A DNA stretch of 64,000 nucleotides, taken from positions 496,001 through 560,000 of the forward strand of contig NZ_CP042476.1 of assembly GCF_007993795.1 (NCBI RefSeq), read 5' to 3'. This document shows positions 7,412-16,829 of the stretch, in pieces. This DNA is from Antarcticibacterium arcticum (GTDB taxonomy: Bacteria; Bacteroidota; Bacteroidia; Flavobacteriales; Flavobacteriaceae). Each line of letters starts with the position of its first letter. The stretch's first letter is position 1. Made by a program: the position numbers and the translations under genes. The notes under the pieces are model-generated. The model ran no database searches and was not told the DNA's origin. It saw only the letters and a program-made list of their open reading frames with translations.

Positions 7412-9979
7412 ATGTCTCAAGGTGTAAAAGAAAATCCATTTCCTTTCAGGGGGCTTACGGCTCAGGAAGTATCAGGTTCGCGGGCGGTTCACGGCCAAAA
7501 CACTATTGAAGACAATCACTCAGGATTTTTCTGGTACAATTTAAAGGAAATTGTGCGGGAGCCAATGTTTCTCCTGCTTCTTGCCACCTCTATTATTTAT
7601 TTTATTCTCAGGGAATTTTCCGAAGGATTTTTTCTCCTGGGAGCAATTGTTCTTATTTCAGCTATTTCTTTTTACCAAAATGCCAGGAGTAAAAAGGCCC
7701 TGAGTGCTTTAAAGGAATACACCCAAAGTTTATCAACCGTTATAAGGGACAAACAGCTTCAAAAAATCAAATCGGAAGAAATAGTTGTTGATGACGTGGT
7801 AGTAGCGAATGAAGGGGAATTAATAACTGCAGATGGGGTTTTACTTCAACAAAACGATTTTCTGGTAAATGAATCTATATTAACCGGGGAATCCCTGAGT
7901 ATTGCAAAGACTATTGAGGACCCGGATAAAAACCTTGTCTACAAAGGAACCGCAGTGGTATCCGGCCAGGGGGTATATAGGGTGACGCAAATTGGAAAAG
8001 CAACTAAACTGGGAAGGATAAATACTTCCCTTAGTGAAATTGAAAAGATAAGGTCACCCTTGCAACAGCAAATTTCCAGGTTTGTAAAGCAAATGGCTAT
8101 TGGCGGTTTTTTGATCTTTCTGGTGATTTGGGGCATAAGTTTTTACAATTCACGGGATGTGTTTGACAGCCTTCTTAAAGGGCTCACCATAGCGATGTCT
8201 GTTTTGCCGGAAGAGATCCCTGTGGCCTTTGCTACCTTCATGGCGTTGGGCGCATATAGGTTAATGAAACTTGGAATTATTGTGAAACATACCCAAACCA
8301 TAGAGACTTTGGGGTCGGCAACGGTAATATGTACAGATAAGACAGGGACCATTACGCAGAATAAAATGGAACTTTTTAAGGTATATGACCATAAAACCGG
8401 AAGAACCGCGGAAAAGGACCATTGGAAGGAAAGCGAATTTCAAAATATTATAAGGATAGCAATGTGGGCCAGTGAAATTGTTCCTTTTGACCCCATGGAA
8501 AGATCCATTCATAAAGCTTACAAAACCTTTTCTACAGAAGATGAAAGGCCAAAATTTTCCATGGTACACGAATATCCCCTGGGTGGAAAACCCCCAATGA
8601 TGACCCATATTTTTGAGAACGCTGAAGGGAAACGTATAATCGCGGTCAAGGGAGCCCCTGAGGCTGTGATAAATCATTCAGGCTTAAGCAATGCTGAGAA
8701 GGAAAAGATAATGACCGAAATTTCCAGGATGGCCTCTAAGGGATTTAGGGTCCTGGGCGTAGGAGAGGCTTTTTTTGATGGTAAAGATTTTCCAGAAAAG
8801 CAGGAAGAATTTAAGTTTGAATTTTTAGGATTGGTTGGATTTTATGACCCGCCAAAAGAAAATATAAATGAAACCCTGCAGCATTTATATAATGCGGGGA
8901 TCAGGATCAAGTTAATTACCGGAGATAATCCTGCGACTACCCATACAATTGCCCGGCTTGTAAATTTGCAGGGCAGCAATGATGCCGTAACCGGGGAGGA
9001 GTTAATGAACCTTAATCAGGAAGAATTTGACCGAAAGGTCTCTCAAGCCAGCGTATTTTCAAGGATCTTCCCGGAAATTAAAGTGAAAATAGTTAATAGC
9101 CTTAAACGGCAACATGAGATTGTGGGAATGACGGGAGATGGTGTAAATGATGCTCCTGCCTTAAAAGCCGCCCATATTGGTATTGCCATGGGCAGGCGGG
9201 GTTCAGATCTTGCCAAGGAATCTTCTTCCCTTATTTTATCTGATGATGATTTCGGGAAAATGGTAGATGGGGTAGCTATGGGCCGCAAGATCTATTATAA
9301 CCTTAAAAAAGCGATCCAATATATAATTTCAATTCACATTCCCATTATTTTAACCGTGGCATTACCGGTAATCCTGGGCTGGGTATACCCCGTCATTTTT
9401 AGTCCGGTTCATGTGATCTTTCTTGAACTTATTATGGGACCTACCTGCTCCATTATTTATGAAAATGAACCTCTGGAAAAGAATAGCATGCTTAAACCGC
9501 CCCGTGCGATGGACCAAACCTTTCTAAGATGGAAGGAGTTATCTGTGAGTGTTTTTCAGGGTTTGATGATTACCGCCGTGTGTCTTGGAATTTACCAGTA
9601 TTCAGTACTTCATATGTATAGTGAAGATCTCACGAGAACTATGGTTTTTAGTACCCTTATTGTAGCCAACATTTTCCTTACGCTGGTTAACCGGTCTTTT
9701 TATTTTTCGATATGGACCACTTTTAAATATAAGAATTCGCTTATTTGGGTAATCATAAGCGTTAGTTTCGTGATCCTGCTTTTTATGGTTTATAATCCCG
9801 GTTTAGGTTCCTTCTTTAAACTGGAGCCTATGGCAACAAACCAACTGCTTATAGTGTTGGTAGCCGGTTTTGCAAGTGTTATCTGGTTTGAAATTTATAA
9901 AGCGATTATAAGAAGAAGGAAGCCGTTAAAACTTTTTTCATCTGAAATATTAGAAACAGGGAAAGGGATAATCCGTTAA
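7412..9979 (+). CDS. Cation-translocating P-type ATPase (P2-like)
   Basis: 855 residues, normal for P2-type pumps. Landmarks in order: N-terminal cation-ATPase domain, actuator loop LTGES, M4 motif PEEIP, phosphorylation site DKTGT (Asp near residue 309), nucleotide-domain KGAPE, GDNPATTHTIA, and hinge MTGDGVNDAPALKAA. M6 reads LELIMGPTCSIIYENEP, a bacterial variant rather than the SERCA sequence, so calcium specificity cannot be assumed. It is an inner-membrane pump. Its place beside Usp genes recalls the CtpF/Usp association of the mycobacterial DosR hypoxia regulon; that parallel is inference. Confidence 0.93.
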   Translation: MSQGVKENPFPFRGLTAQEVSGSRAVHGQNTIEDNHSGFFWYNLKEIVREPMFLLLLATSIIYFILREFSEGFFLLGAIVLISAISFYQNARSKKALSALKEYTQSLSTVIRDKQLQKIKSEEIVVDDVVVANEGELITADGVLLQQNDFLVNESILTGESLSIAKTIEDPDKNLVYKGTAVVSGQGVYRVTQIGKATKLGRINTSLSEIEKIRSPLQQQISRFVKQMAIGGFLIFLVIWGISFYNSRDVFDSLLKGLTIAMSVLPEEIPVAFATFMALGAYRLMKLGIIVKHTQTIETLGSATVICTDKTGTITQNKMELFKVYDHKTGRTAEKDHWKESEFQNIIRIAMWASEIVPFDPMERSIHKAYKTFSTEDERPKFSMVHEYPLGGKPPMMTHIFENAEGKRIIAVKGAPEAVINHSGLSNAEKEKIMTEISRMASKGFRVLGVGEAFFDGKDFPEKQEEFKFEFLGLVGFYDPPKENINETLQHLYNAGIRIKLITGDNPATTHTIARLVNLQGSNDAVTGEELMNLNQEEFDRKVSQASVFSRIFPEIKVKIVNSLKRQHEIVGMTGDGVNDAPALKAAHIGIAMGRRGSDLAKESSSLILSDDDFGKMVDGVAMGRKIYYNLKKAIQYIISIHIPIILTVALPVILGWVYPVIFSPVHVIFLELIMGPTCSIIYENEPLEKNSMLKPPRAMDQTFLRWKELSVSVFQGLMITAVCLGIYQYSVLHMYSEDLTRTMVFSTLIVANIFLTLVNRSFYFSIWTTFKYKNSLIWVIISVSFVILLFMVYNPGLGSFFKLEPMATNQLLIVLVAGFASVIWFEIYKAIIRRRKPLKLFSSEILETGKGIIR

Positions 9980-9989
9980 AATTAAGGGT

Positions 9990-10715
9990 TTGAAAAACGC
10001 ACATAAGAACAAAATTTTACCGGTGCTTACCGAAGAGAAAAAATTTCTCTCAGGACCGCGATCCCGTTTTCGAAATTTGTTATTTATCTTCAAAGTGTCG
10101 TGGCATTTTATACGCGGTTTCAGGAAAATGCACTTCCTTGGACCTTGTGTCACAGTATTTGGGTCCGCCCGGTATAAAGAATCCGGCAGATATTATAAAA
10201 AGGGCGTTGAGGTAGGAGAAGCGCTGGCAAACCTTGGATTTACTGTTATGACCGGGGGAGGACCGGGAATAATGGAAGCTGCCAACAGGGGAGCATATGA
10301 AGCGGGAGGATACTCTGTAGGTTGTAATATTTTATTACCCCAGGAACAAACCCCTAATCCATATCTACATCGTCAAATTACCATACCTTATTTTTTTGTG
10401 AGAAAGGTTTTGTTAATCAAATATTCTTTTGCTTTTGTGGTAATGCCCGGCGGGTTTGGAACGATGGACGAATTCTTTGAATCACTTATGTTGATCCAAA
10501 CCAAAATGATTAAAACTTTTCCTGTAGTGTTATTTGGAACTCAATACCATAAAGATCTTATCGCCCATTTAAGGCTAATGGCCCGCAAAAAGACCATAGA
10601 TCCCCGTGATATGAAATATTTGTTGATCACAGATTCTGTTGAAGAAATGTCAGAACATTTAAAGAAGTATTCTATTCTAAAATATAAATTGATCAAAAAA
10701 AAGAAGGGAACCTGA
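9990..10715 (+). CDS. LOG-family protein (TIGR00730-type nucleotide hydrolase)
   Basis: 241 residues from a TTG start 10 bp after the ATPase. The long N-terminus (GPRSRFRNLLFIFKVSWHF, then MHFLGPCVTVFGSAR) looks family-typical, so the TTG is preferred to the internal ATG. Signature motifs are GGGPGIMEAANRGAYEAGG and PGGFGTMDE, the LOG-family phosphate-binding PGGxGTxxE. These cytosolic enzymes release bases from nucleotide monophosphates. It is probably the last gene of the TerB/ATPase operon. Confidence 0.9.
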   Translation: MKNAHKNKILPVLTEEKKFLSGPRSRFRNLLFIFKVSWHFIRGFRKMHFLGPCVTVFGSARYKESGRYYKKGVEVGEALANLGFTVMTGGGPGIMEAANRGAYEAGGYSVGCNILLPQEQTPNPYLHRQITIPYFFVRKVLLIKYSFAFVVMPGGFGTMDEFFESLMLIQTKMIKTFPVVLFGTQYHKDLIAHLRLMARKKTIDPRDMKYLLITDSVEEMSEHLKKYSILKYKLIKKKKGT

Positions 10716-10747
10716 GTGAGGGTTGGGCTGGTTAGACTCAATAAGCT

Positions 10748-11749
10748 TTAAAGCCCGGATTTTTCATTTTCTTTTTCCTGCTTTAACTGTTGCCGTTCAA
10801 GTTTTCTAAAATAACCCCTGAAGAAAAAATTATGTTTCAGGGCCTCCATATTCTCATTAAATTTTACACTTGCCTCCTCTACATTTTGCAGCGTATTATC
10901 CAGATTATTTGCAAATGTGGTATCCTTCATTACAAAGTTTAATGCACCTTCTCCTTCTTTTAAAGTAACTGAGAATTCGTTTAAATTTTCCGTTATCGAA
11001 TGTATTTCCCGCGATGATTCCTCTAATTGGTTAAGTAAAGAGGATATCTTTCCCGCAGCCACGGTATCACTTAATAACACGTGCGCAGCACTTTCTTTAT
11101 AGTTAACTTCCGCAAGGATCTTATTTAACCGGTTAACAGAGGTGAGAGCTGCCCGGCTTGTTTGATTAAGATTGGCGATACTTTGTTTAAAATCTGTATA
11201 CATTGCATCGTCCTTGATCAACCCCCCCAAAACACCTTCTCCTTTATTTATAGCGGTAGTGATCTTTAAAAGATCTGCAGTGAGGAGCGCGGCGTTTTCA
11301 TTGGTTATATTAAGGGTTGTCAACATATCGGCGGTTGCAATTTTGCTGATAGACGGGATAGTATCTCCGGCTTTTACAAATTGGGTGGACCCGTCATTTC
11401 CCGGAATTATATTAATGATCATACTCCCTACAAGCCCGTCTGATCCTGTAGTGGCCTGGGAGTTTTTCCTTATGAGAGCAATGGCCTTATCATCAATTAC
11501 CATATCTACCAGAATAGCGGTATCATTTAAAATGGTTATACCCTTAACCGTTCCCACGTTAACTCCTGAGTATCTTACGTTATTGCCCAGTTGAAGGCCA
11601 TTTACATTTTTGAAAACTGAATGTATGCGGGTGGTATTTCCAAAAAGGTTTTGTCTTGCCCCAATAAAATAAACTCCCGCTACAAAAATTATCATTCCGG
11701 TGATCACGAAAATGCCTAAAAGCACATTTCTACTTGAATTCTTTGCCAT
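10748..11749 (-). CDS. mlaD: MlaD-family substrate-binding protein
   Basis: 333 residues from the ATG at 11749 (MAKNSSRNVLLGIF). An ATP-independent upstream extension to 11836 would overlap the ABC ATPase and is rejected. There is one N-terminal membrane anchor, then an MCE domain (LQLGNNVRYSGVNVGTVKGI...GLVGSMIINIIPG), then a long helical tail. MlaD hexamers bind lipid on the periplasmic side of the MlaFE transporter. It lies 7 bp after the MlaF-like gene, giving the order mlaE-mlaF-mlaD. The typical Bacteroidota system lacks adjacent mlaB and mlaC, as here. Confidence 0.9.
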   Translation of the reverse strand: MAKNSSRNVLLGIFVITGMIIFVAGVYFIGARQNLFGNTTRIHSVFKNVNGLQLGNNVRYSGVNVGTVKGITILNDTAILVDMVIDDKAIALIRKNSQATTGSDGLVGSMIINIIPGNDGSTQFVKAGDTIPSISKIATADMLTTLNITNENAALLTADLLKITTAINKGEGVLGGLIKDDAMYTDFKQSIANLNQTSRAALTSVNRLNKILAEVNYKESAAHVLLSDTVAAGKISSLLNQLEESSREIHSITENLNEFSVTLKEGEGALNFVMKDTTFANNLDNTLQNVEEASVKFNENMEALKHNFFFRGYFRKLERQQLKQEKENEKSGL

Positions 11750-11756
11750 AATTCTT

Positions 11757-12512
11757 TTATTTAAAAAAAGCCATGATCTTTGGGTCTTTAGAGCTGGACA
11801 ACTCCTCAAAAGTACCTTCAGCGTAATTAATACCATCCAGTAAGAGAATCATCCTGTTGGAAATTACCCGGGCACAATCCACATCATGAGTTATTATAAG
11901 TGATGAGGTGTTGTATTTTTTCTGAATCGTTTTCATTAACTCAATGATCTCTTTTGAGGTAATGGGATCAAGGCCTGTCGTGGGTTCATCATACAAAATT
12001 ATTTTAGGTTGCAGGATCAAAGCCCTTGCAAGCGCTATTCTTCGTTGCATTCCACCTGATAGTTCTGCCGGCATCAGGTTTATTGTATTTGGCAATCCTA
12101 CATTTTCCAATGCTTCATGTACCAAAGCATCTGTGTTTTTAAGATCAAATTTCTTCGTGTGCCTGCGAAGGGGAAATTCCAGATTTTCCCTTACGGTCAT
12201 TGAGTCGTACAACGCACTACCCTGAAATAAAAAACCAATTTCAGTGCGGAGTTCATCCATTTCATGCCTGGCTAATGTTGAAATATCATTCCCCAACACT
12301 TCAATACTTCCCTGGTCCGGTTCCATAAGCCCCACAAGGCACTTAATCATTACCGATTTTCCCGAACCCGATTTCCCCATCATAACCAGGTTCTCCCCTT
12401 CAAACAGCGTAAGATTAAAACCATTCAATACCTCCAGATCCCCAAAACCCTTATGCAGGTTTTTAATTTGCAGCACAGGTTTCTTGCGGGCTTTATGTTG
12501 TAATTCTCCCAT
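11757..12512 (-). CDS. mlaF: MlaF-type ABC transporter ATPase
   Basis: 251 residues. Walker A GKSGSGKS, Q-loop FLFQGSALYDSMTV, signature LSGGMQRR and Walker B IILYDEPTTGLDP are intact, followed by the switch His in IITHDVD. FLFQ and the EFPLR segment are typical of the lipid-transport (Mla/TGD3) subfamily. It is cytoplasmic, paired with the MlaE-like permease 5 bp upstream. It energises phospholipid trafficking between outer and inner membranes. Confidence 0.92.
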   Translation of the reverse strand: MGELQHKARKKPVLQIKNLHKGFGDLEVLNGFNLTLFEGENLVMMGKSGSGKSVMIKCLVGLMEPDQGSIEVLGNDISTLARHEMDELRTEIGFLFQGSALYDSMTVRENLEFPLRRHTKKFDLKNTDALVHEALENVGLPNTINLMPAELSGGMQRRIALARALILQPKIILYDEPTTGLDPITSKEIIELMKTIQKKYNTSSLIITHDVDCARVISNRMILLLDGINYAEGTFEELSSSKDPKIMAFFK

Positions 12513-12517
12513 AGTGC

Positions 12518-13294
12518 TTAGTAAAATATATCTGCAATAAAAACGGCTATAAAATCTATTACAAATAATAACATGGAAGTATAGACTACAGCTGCATTGG
12601 AGGCTTTTCCAACCCCTGCAGTGCCTTTTTTACTGTTGTAACCTTTAAAACAACCCACCAGTCCAATCGCAAATCCAAAGAAGAATGTTTTAATAGTGGC
12701 AGGGAAAAGATCCTTGTATTCAAGCGCATTGAATACCTGATTAAAATACAACTGAAACGAAACACCCCCCTTTAAGTTTTCTATCAAAGCCGAGCCAAAC
12801 AATGCTATCGCATCTCCAAATACCACCAGTACAGGTAACATGAGAATAGCCGCCAAAATACGTGTAACTACCAGAAATTTGAAAGGGTTTGTGCCGGAAA
12901 CCTCCATGGCATCAATCTGTTCGGTTACCCGCATAGACCCAAGTTCGGCACCAATTCCTGAACCTATGCGCCCGGCACATATTAGTGCAATAATTACCGG
13001 GCCTATTTCCCGCACTATAGATATACTTACCATAGAGGGCATCCAGGCTACTGCGCCAAATTCAATTAAGGTAGGCCTGGATTGCAATGTGAAAACCAAC
13101 CCAAGAATAAATCCGGTAACCCCCACCAGCAGGATAGAACGGTTACCCATATTATAACACTGTTTCAGTAATTCCCTGAACTCAAAGGGCGTGGAAAATA
13201 ATTCTACAAAAAACCTTCCTGCAAACCGCGCAAGCTCCCCGGCCTCTTCAAAAAAAGATCTTACATTGTGGTATAAAGGAATGGATGTTCTCAT
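12518..13294 (-). CDS. mlaE: MlaE-type ABC permease
   Basis: 258 residues with about five hydrophobic segments. The conserved MlaE core is present (REIGPVIIALICAGRIGSGIGAELGSMRVTEQIDAM), including the E-L-G and EQIDA elements. First gene of the leftward Mla operon. A perfect -7 box (TAAATTTG, minus strand 13323-13316) and an FNR-like palindrome precede it, with a leader of about 18 nt. Function: inner-membrane channel of the phospholipid transporter. Confidence 0.92.
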   Translation of the reverse strand: MRTSIPLYHNVRSFFEEAGELARFAGRFFVELFSTPFEFRELLKQCYNMGNRSILLVGVTGFILGLVFTLQSRPTLIEFGAVAWMPSMVSISIVREIGPVIIALICAGRIGSGIGAELGSMRVTEQIDAMEVSGTNPFKFLVVTRILAAILMLPVLVVFGDAIALFGSALIENLKGGVSFQLYFNQVFNALEYKDLFPATIKTFFFGFAIGLVGCFKGYNSKKGTAGVGKASNAAVVYTSMLLFVIDFIAVFIADIFY

Positions 13295-13315
13295 AGAACC
13301 CAGGTTAATCCGTTA

Positions 13316-13360
13316 CAAATTTAATTCAGAAACTACGGGGTATAAATGATAATAGTCAGT
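13316..13360 (-). promoter_or_regulatory. FNR-like half-degenerate palindrome plus -7 box for the Mla operon
   Basis: AATGAT-AATA-GTCAGT (13345-13360, centre 13352.5) retains the TGAT-N4-GTCA core. The perfect -7 box TAAATTTG on the minus strand starts at 13323, again 29.5 bp from the centre. The palindrome is weaker than the others, but the spacing is identical. Confidence 0.5.
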
Positions 13361-13445
13361 ATTTATGACTCTAATGTGGGGAAATAATAATTATTTTTTA
13401 TTCAGAATAAATAATCTTCAGTAAAATTTAAAATAAGCGAACTTT

Positions 13446-14048
13446 TTAATTTTCAATAATAATTTTATACCTGCCAAGTAAACCTGCAATATTTGCACGT
13501 GAAAATCTTGCTGCGGTAATACTGTTAACTTCAGGATCTATTGAAAAATTTTGGGAAGTTCGGAGATCTGCTTTCTGTAAAATGGAATTACTAAATGTTG
13601 TCCCACTTAGATCACAGGAATCAAAAACGGCATTGCTAAGATTGGTTTCAGTAAAATCTGTTTCCCGCATTCTGCACTTGGAAAAATGAGTTCCTTTAAT
13701 GTTTAGTTTATAAAAGGATGAAAAATCCAAAATACAATCCTGGAATTCAAAAGATAATAAAAAGGGGTTACACGCATCGAATCTTAACCCCATCAATTTA
13801 CAATTGGAAAACAGCACATCTCTTAGGGTAGTCCCTGCAAATTGTGATAAACTAAAATCACAATTTTCAAATTTACAATCAATAAAGGAAAATGGCCCAA
13901 GGTTTTGTTGAGAGAAATTGCAGTTGGTAAAAATGCAGGATTCAAATTCTGCAGGATAGAGTTCTTCCGCAGTAAAATCCTTATTTTTAAAATCCTGATT
14001 TTCTATTAAACTCGCCTGCATTTCTTTTTTTGTTTGTGGTATGTTCAT
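13446..14048 (-). CDS. Pentapeptide-repeat protein (Qnr/MfpA-like)
   Basis: 200 residues from the ATG at 14048; the longer frame to 14093 begins at an unlikely start. Repeats of A(D/N)LxF type run through most of the protein (FESCIFTNCNF, FIDCKFENCDF, TDFTETNLSNAVF). The chain ends in ITAARFSRANIAGLLGRY, a C-terminus resembling Qnr/MfpA-type gyrase-protecting proteins. It forms a right-handed beta-helix and is cytoplasmic. Whether it protects gyrase cannot be told from the sequence. Confidence 0.85.
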   Translation of the reverse strand: MNIPQTKKEMQASLIENQDFKNKDFTAEELYPAEFESCIFTNCNFSQQNLGPFSFIDCKFENCDFSLSQFAGTTLRDVLFSNCKLMGLRFDACNPFLLSFEFQDCILDFSSFYKLNIKGTHFSKCRMRETDFTETNLSNAVFDSCDLSGTTFSNSILQKADLRTSQNFSIDPEVNSITAARFSRANIAGLLGRYKIIIEN

Positions 14049-14115
14049 TATTTCGCAACCCAAGGGTGGGAACCTTGAATAAATATACAACAAATTGCAG
14101 CTAGTTGGAGATAAC

Positions 14116-14847
14116 CTATTTACGGGCCAAATATAATTTGGCTGTGCCGGGCTGGATATTTAACTCATCTAAATGTCCCATTTTCCCCCTGTCCTCTGTG
14201 ATTAAGTGCATATGTAAATAGGAATCATGGTGGGTAAATATTCCTTGGTGACTTGTAGAGAAAAAGCCTCCTATTAAAAACCGCTCGTTGGTGAGAAGAT
14301 AAGATACCTGCCCTGAATGTGCCTCTTGCGGAGAGCTGACTGTAGTTCCGGGAGGCAGGTTCTGGATGTGGATAAGTGCATTTTTAGCGATTCCGGTAAG
14401 CTTAAACGCGAAGGGCCTCTCCAGGTCTTTGGTGAAGCCGTCTAAATAGCTTTCAAGATCTGCAATGGTTCTGATAGAATCGGGGAGGTGGGATTGCTCC
14501 CAATCCTGCACCCGCGTATAAACAAGGAAAGGTGCCTTCACTTTAAAGTTTTCCTCTACCTGCATACTCGAATCTGTGACAACTTTCGAAATATAGGATT
14601 TACCGTCAATAACCAAAATCTCCCCTAAAAGATTTTCCAGCGGCCCCACGGCGATAAGATTTTCCTTATGCGGCAGGCTATCCAGCTGGACAGTACCCTG
14701 AAGTTCTCCCTTCAACATAACGTTTTTCATTGCCCCACTCACCTTAACCATGGATAATTCGGTATTTGGCTTCGTGTCATTATTACCGCAACTCAAAAAA
14801 AGAAAACTTAAGAAAAATGTTAAATGAAGGATGGTCAATGATCTCAT
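14116..14847 (-). CDS. Alpha-acetolactate-decarboxylase-like lipoprotein
   Basis: 243 residues. An SPII signal with lipobox FLSCG predicts an acylated envelope protein. The mature part matches the acetolactate decarboxylase fold: GPLENLLGEILVIDGKSY near residue 70, and HMHLITEDRGKMGH near residue 215. The latter gives the H-x-H-x10-H zinc ligands of BudA/AldB. The classical enzyme is cytoplasmic and makes acetoin, so export is unusual. No acetolactate synthase is nearby. The fold assignment is good; the substrate is uncertain. Confidence 0.75.
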   Translation of the reverse strand: MRSLTILHLTFFLSFLFLSCGNNDTKPNTELSMVKVSGAMKNVMLKGELQGTVQLDSLPHKENLIAVGPLENLLGEILVIDGKSYISKVVTDSSMQVEENFKVKAPFLVYTRVQDWEQSHLPDSIRTIADLESYLDGFTKDLERPFAFKLTGIAKNALIHIQNLPPGTTVSSPQEAHSGQVSYLLTNERFLIGGFFSTSHQGIFTHHDSYLHMHLITEDRGKMGHLDELNIQPGTAKLYLARK

Positions 14848-14875
14848 TATGAATAATAGAATTTAAATAATAAAG

Positions 14876-14903
14876 CAGCAAATTATGAATTATTAATTTG
14901 CTG
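14876..14903 (-). terminator. Hairpin downstream of the nitronate-monooxygenase-like gene
   Basis: Ten-base perfect arms, CAGCAAATTA (14876-14885) and TAATTTGCTG (14894-14903), with an 8-nt loop. Read leftward they are followed by CTTTATTATTT, a weak U-rich tract, so a probable intrinsic terminator. Confidence 0.5.
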
Positions 14904-14944
14904 TTATCATAATAAGGCCCAATTGCCTGCTAATTTATCCATAT

Positions 14945-16762
14945 TTATACCCCCACCGGCATGATCGTTAGCCCCATCACTTTTGACCTAAGATTATCCA
15001 GCTCCCGGGCAACTAGATTTAAATCCCCTAAAAGAGCTTCCTGCTGTATGCCAAATAAGCTTTGGTAATATGAAATCCCTTCAAGCAGGTTTACCTTAAA
15101 CTTTTCCATTTTCTTTATTTGGGGAACAGTGGGCTCGTCCCACAATTCTTCCAGTTGATCCTGAAAATAAGCAATGTAAATCCTTAGTTCCTTAATAAAC
15201 ATATTGGGCCTATCTGCATGGTCAATCACGTTGGTGTTCCCATAAATATGTTTTACCATATTTGAAAGAGAAACCACTTTGGAAAAGTATGCCATATTGG
15301 GTCCCGGGCAAATTGCCACTCCCTGTGCCTGGCCTTTTATACGCAGGTTATTTTCGAGGAAAGCGGTATTTCCCAGTCCAACACAAAGGCAGGATTTTTC
15401 TGTGATTCTTGATTTCCTCTTCTCATACAATCTTTTAGAAAGATTATTTTTTTCAACCTCAAGTTCCCCCAGCTTAATATCCTGAAACTTTTTTGATGCT
15501 GAACAAATTCCTTTGGGATTGTTATAATCCTTGCTCAATGCAAGGAATTTTTTAGGGCAGGAACTTCCTCCCTTATTCTCGGCAATTCTGCTTTGTTTTA
15601 ATATTTCGTTGGTAGTGCCTTTTACGGTGTTAAAAGGGATTCCCAGGGGAGAAATATTGCTAAGATAAAGATCCTCTTCCTTAGCTTTGGCCAGGAGCGC
15701 CCGGGTTTCAATATCTACACTGGTAGCCTCCGGCACCAGGAGAAATGGAGACCCCCAGCCTACCGAGGATACCCGGTAAAAGTCAAGTAGGAAATCGTGT
15801 TCCCCGGCAGTACCAACCCCGCCCTGCACGCTAATCTTAAGCTCCAGGGGTTTTACCGGTACCGGCATTTCTTTTTGTATCAAAGTATTGCTCATTAAAT
15901 CATGGACACTTTGTACAAGCTCCTCTTTTTTTGATTTAAATTCTTCAAGAATGGGCCCTAAAAGTAACCCTTCTGTGGCAAAGGCATGACCCCCGCAATT
16001 AAGACCGGACTCGATACGATATTCTGAGATCCACAGGCCTTTTTTGGCAAGATAATTCCCCTGTATCCATGCCGACCTGAAGTCGCTTACCTTAAGGATG
16101 ATCTTTTTCTTTAAATTTCCCGCAGCATCGGGGAAAAAATCCATGAAATTCTCAAAATAACTATAAAGCCTGGGGTTCATTCCGGCAGAAAGTACAATAG
16201 AGGAATTAAGGTTGGAATTTGCAAATCCGCGAAGCGCTGCATGCGCATCGTTGAACTCTACGGGTAGTTGCTCGTTTTTGACAAAATTATCCTTATCTAT
16301 TTTAGACATGATATTCACATCTATACTTCCGGGATGCAGATGATCTTCAATATATTTTTGAATATGTTCTTTTACATTATTGCCGTTATCCAAAATGGTT
16401 TGGAGGCCCAATTTAATTTGTGACCTGTTGGGCAACATAGAAATATAATTTTCCAGCGTTGTCCTGCTCTCCAGCAGTTCGTTCTTGAAATCTTCAAATT
16501 TGTTTTTAACAATTTTATCCACCAGGTTGAGGTAAGAGGTAATCCTCAAAGCCCTGTAATCGTGAATATTTTCACTTATTTCCTGGTATGTAATATTGAA
16601 TTTACTGCTGTAAAAGGCATTCATTTTTTCAATTAGCTCATCATCGATTATAGAAATCACAGAGGAGATACCATAATGGGCAACCCTTATGGGACTGTCT
16701 ATTGTGAAGGCCGTTCCCATTACCGGAATGTGAAAGGAATGCAGGGATTCTTTTTGGGTCAT
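14945..16762 (-). CDS. Nitronate monooxygenase/2-nitropropane dioxygenase-like protein, large
   Basis: 605 residues, much longer than the roughly 350 of classical nitronate monooxygenases. The start HIPVMGTAFTIDSPIRVAHYGISSVIS matches the first FMN barrel strand. GLNCGGHAF and IQGGVGTAGEHDFLLDFY, then GSPFLLVPEATS, resemble the phosphate-binding and substrate loops of the family. Residues around 400-480 are Cys-rich and unlike the family. There is no signal peptide. The neighbours (PAS/hemerythrin, ALDC-like) give no pathway. It could oxidise nitronates or act as another FMN oxidoreductase; the family call is moderate. Confidence 0.65.
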   Translation of the reverse strand: MTQKESLHSFHIPVMGTAFTIDSPIRVAHYGISSVISIIDDELIEKMNAFYSSKFNITYQEISENIHDYRALRITSYLNLVDKIVKNKFEDFKNELLESRTTLENYISMLPNRSQIKLGLQTILDNGNNVKEHIQKYIEDHLHPGSIDVNIMSKIDKDNFVKNEQLPVEFNDAHAALRGFANSNLNSSIVLSAGMNPRLYSYFENFMDFFPDAAGNLKKKIILKVSDFRSAWIQGNYLAKKGLWISEYRIESGLNCGGHAFATEGLLLGPILEEFKSKKEELVQSVHDLMSNTLIQKEMPVPVKPLELKISVQGGVGTAGEHDFLLDFYRVSSVGWGSPFLLVPEATSVDIETRALLAKAKEEDLYLSNISPLGIPFNTVKGTTNEILKQSRIAENKGGSSCPKKFLALSKDYNNPKGICSASKKFQDIKLGELEVEKNNLSKRLYEKRKSRITEKSCLCVGLGNTAFLENNLRIKGQAQGVAICPGPNMAYFSKVVSLSNMVKHIYGNTNVIDHADRPNMFIKELRIYIAYFQDQLEELWDEPTVPQIKKMEKFKVNLLEGISYYQSLFGIQQEALLGDLNLVARELDNLRSKVMGLTIMPVGV

Positions 16763-16829
16763 ATGTTTAATTTTTTAAATTTTAAGTCACCTGGTTTTAT
16801 TAAAATGAACTGGTTCTAAGGCCGTGTTG

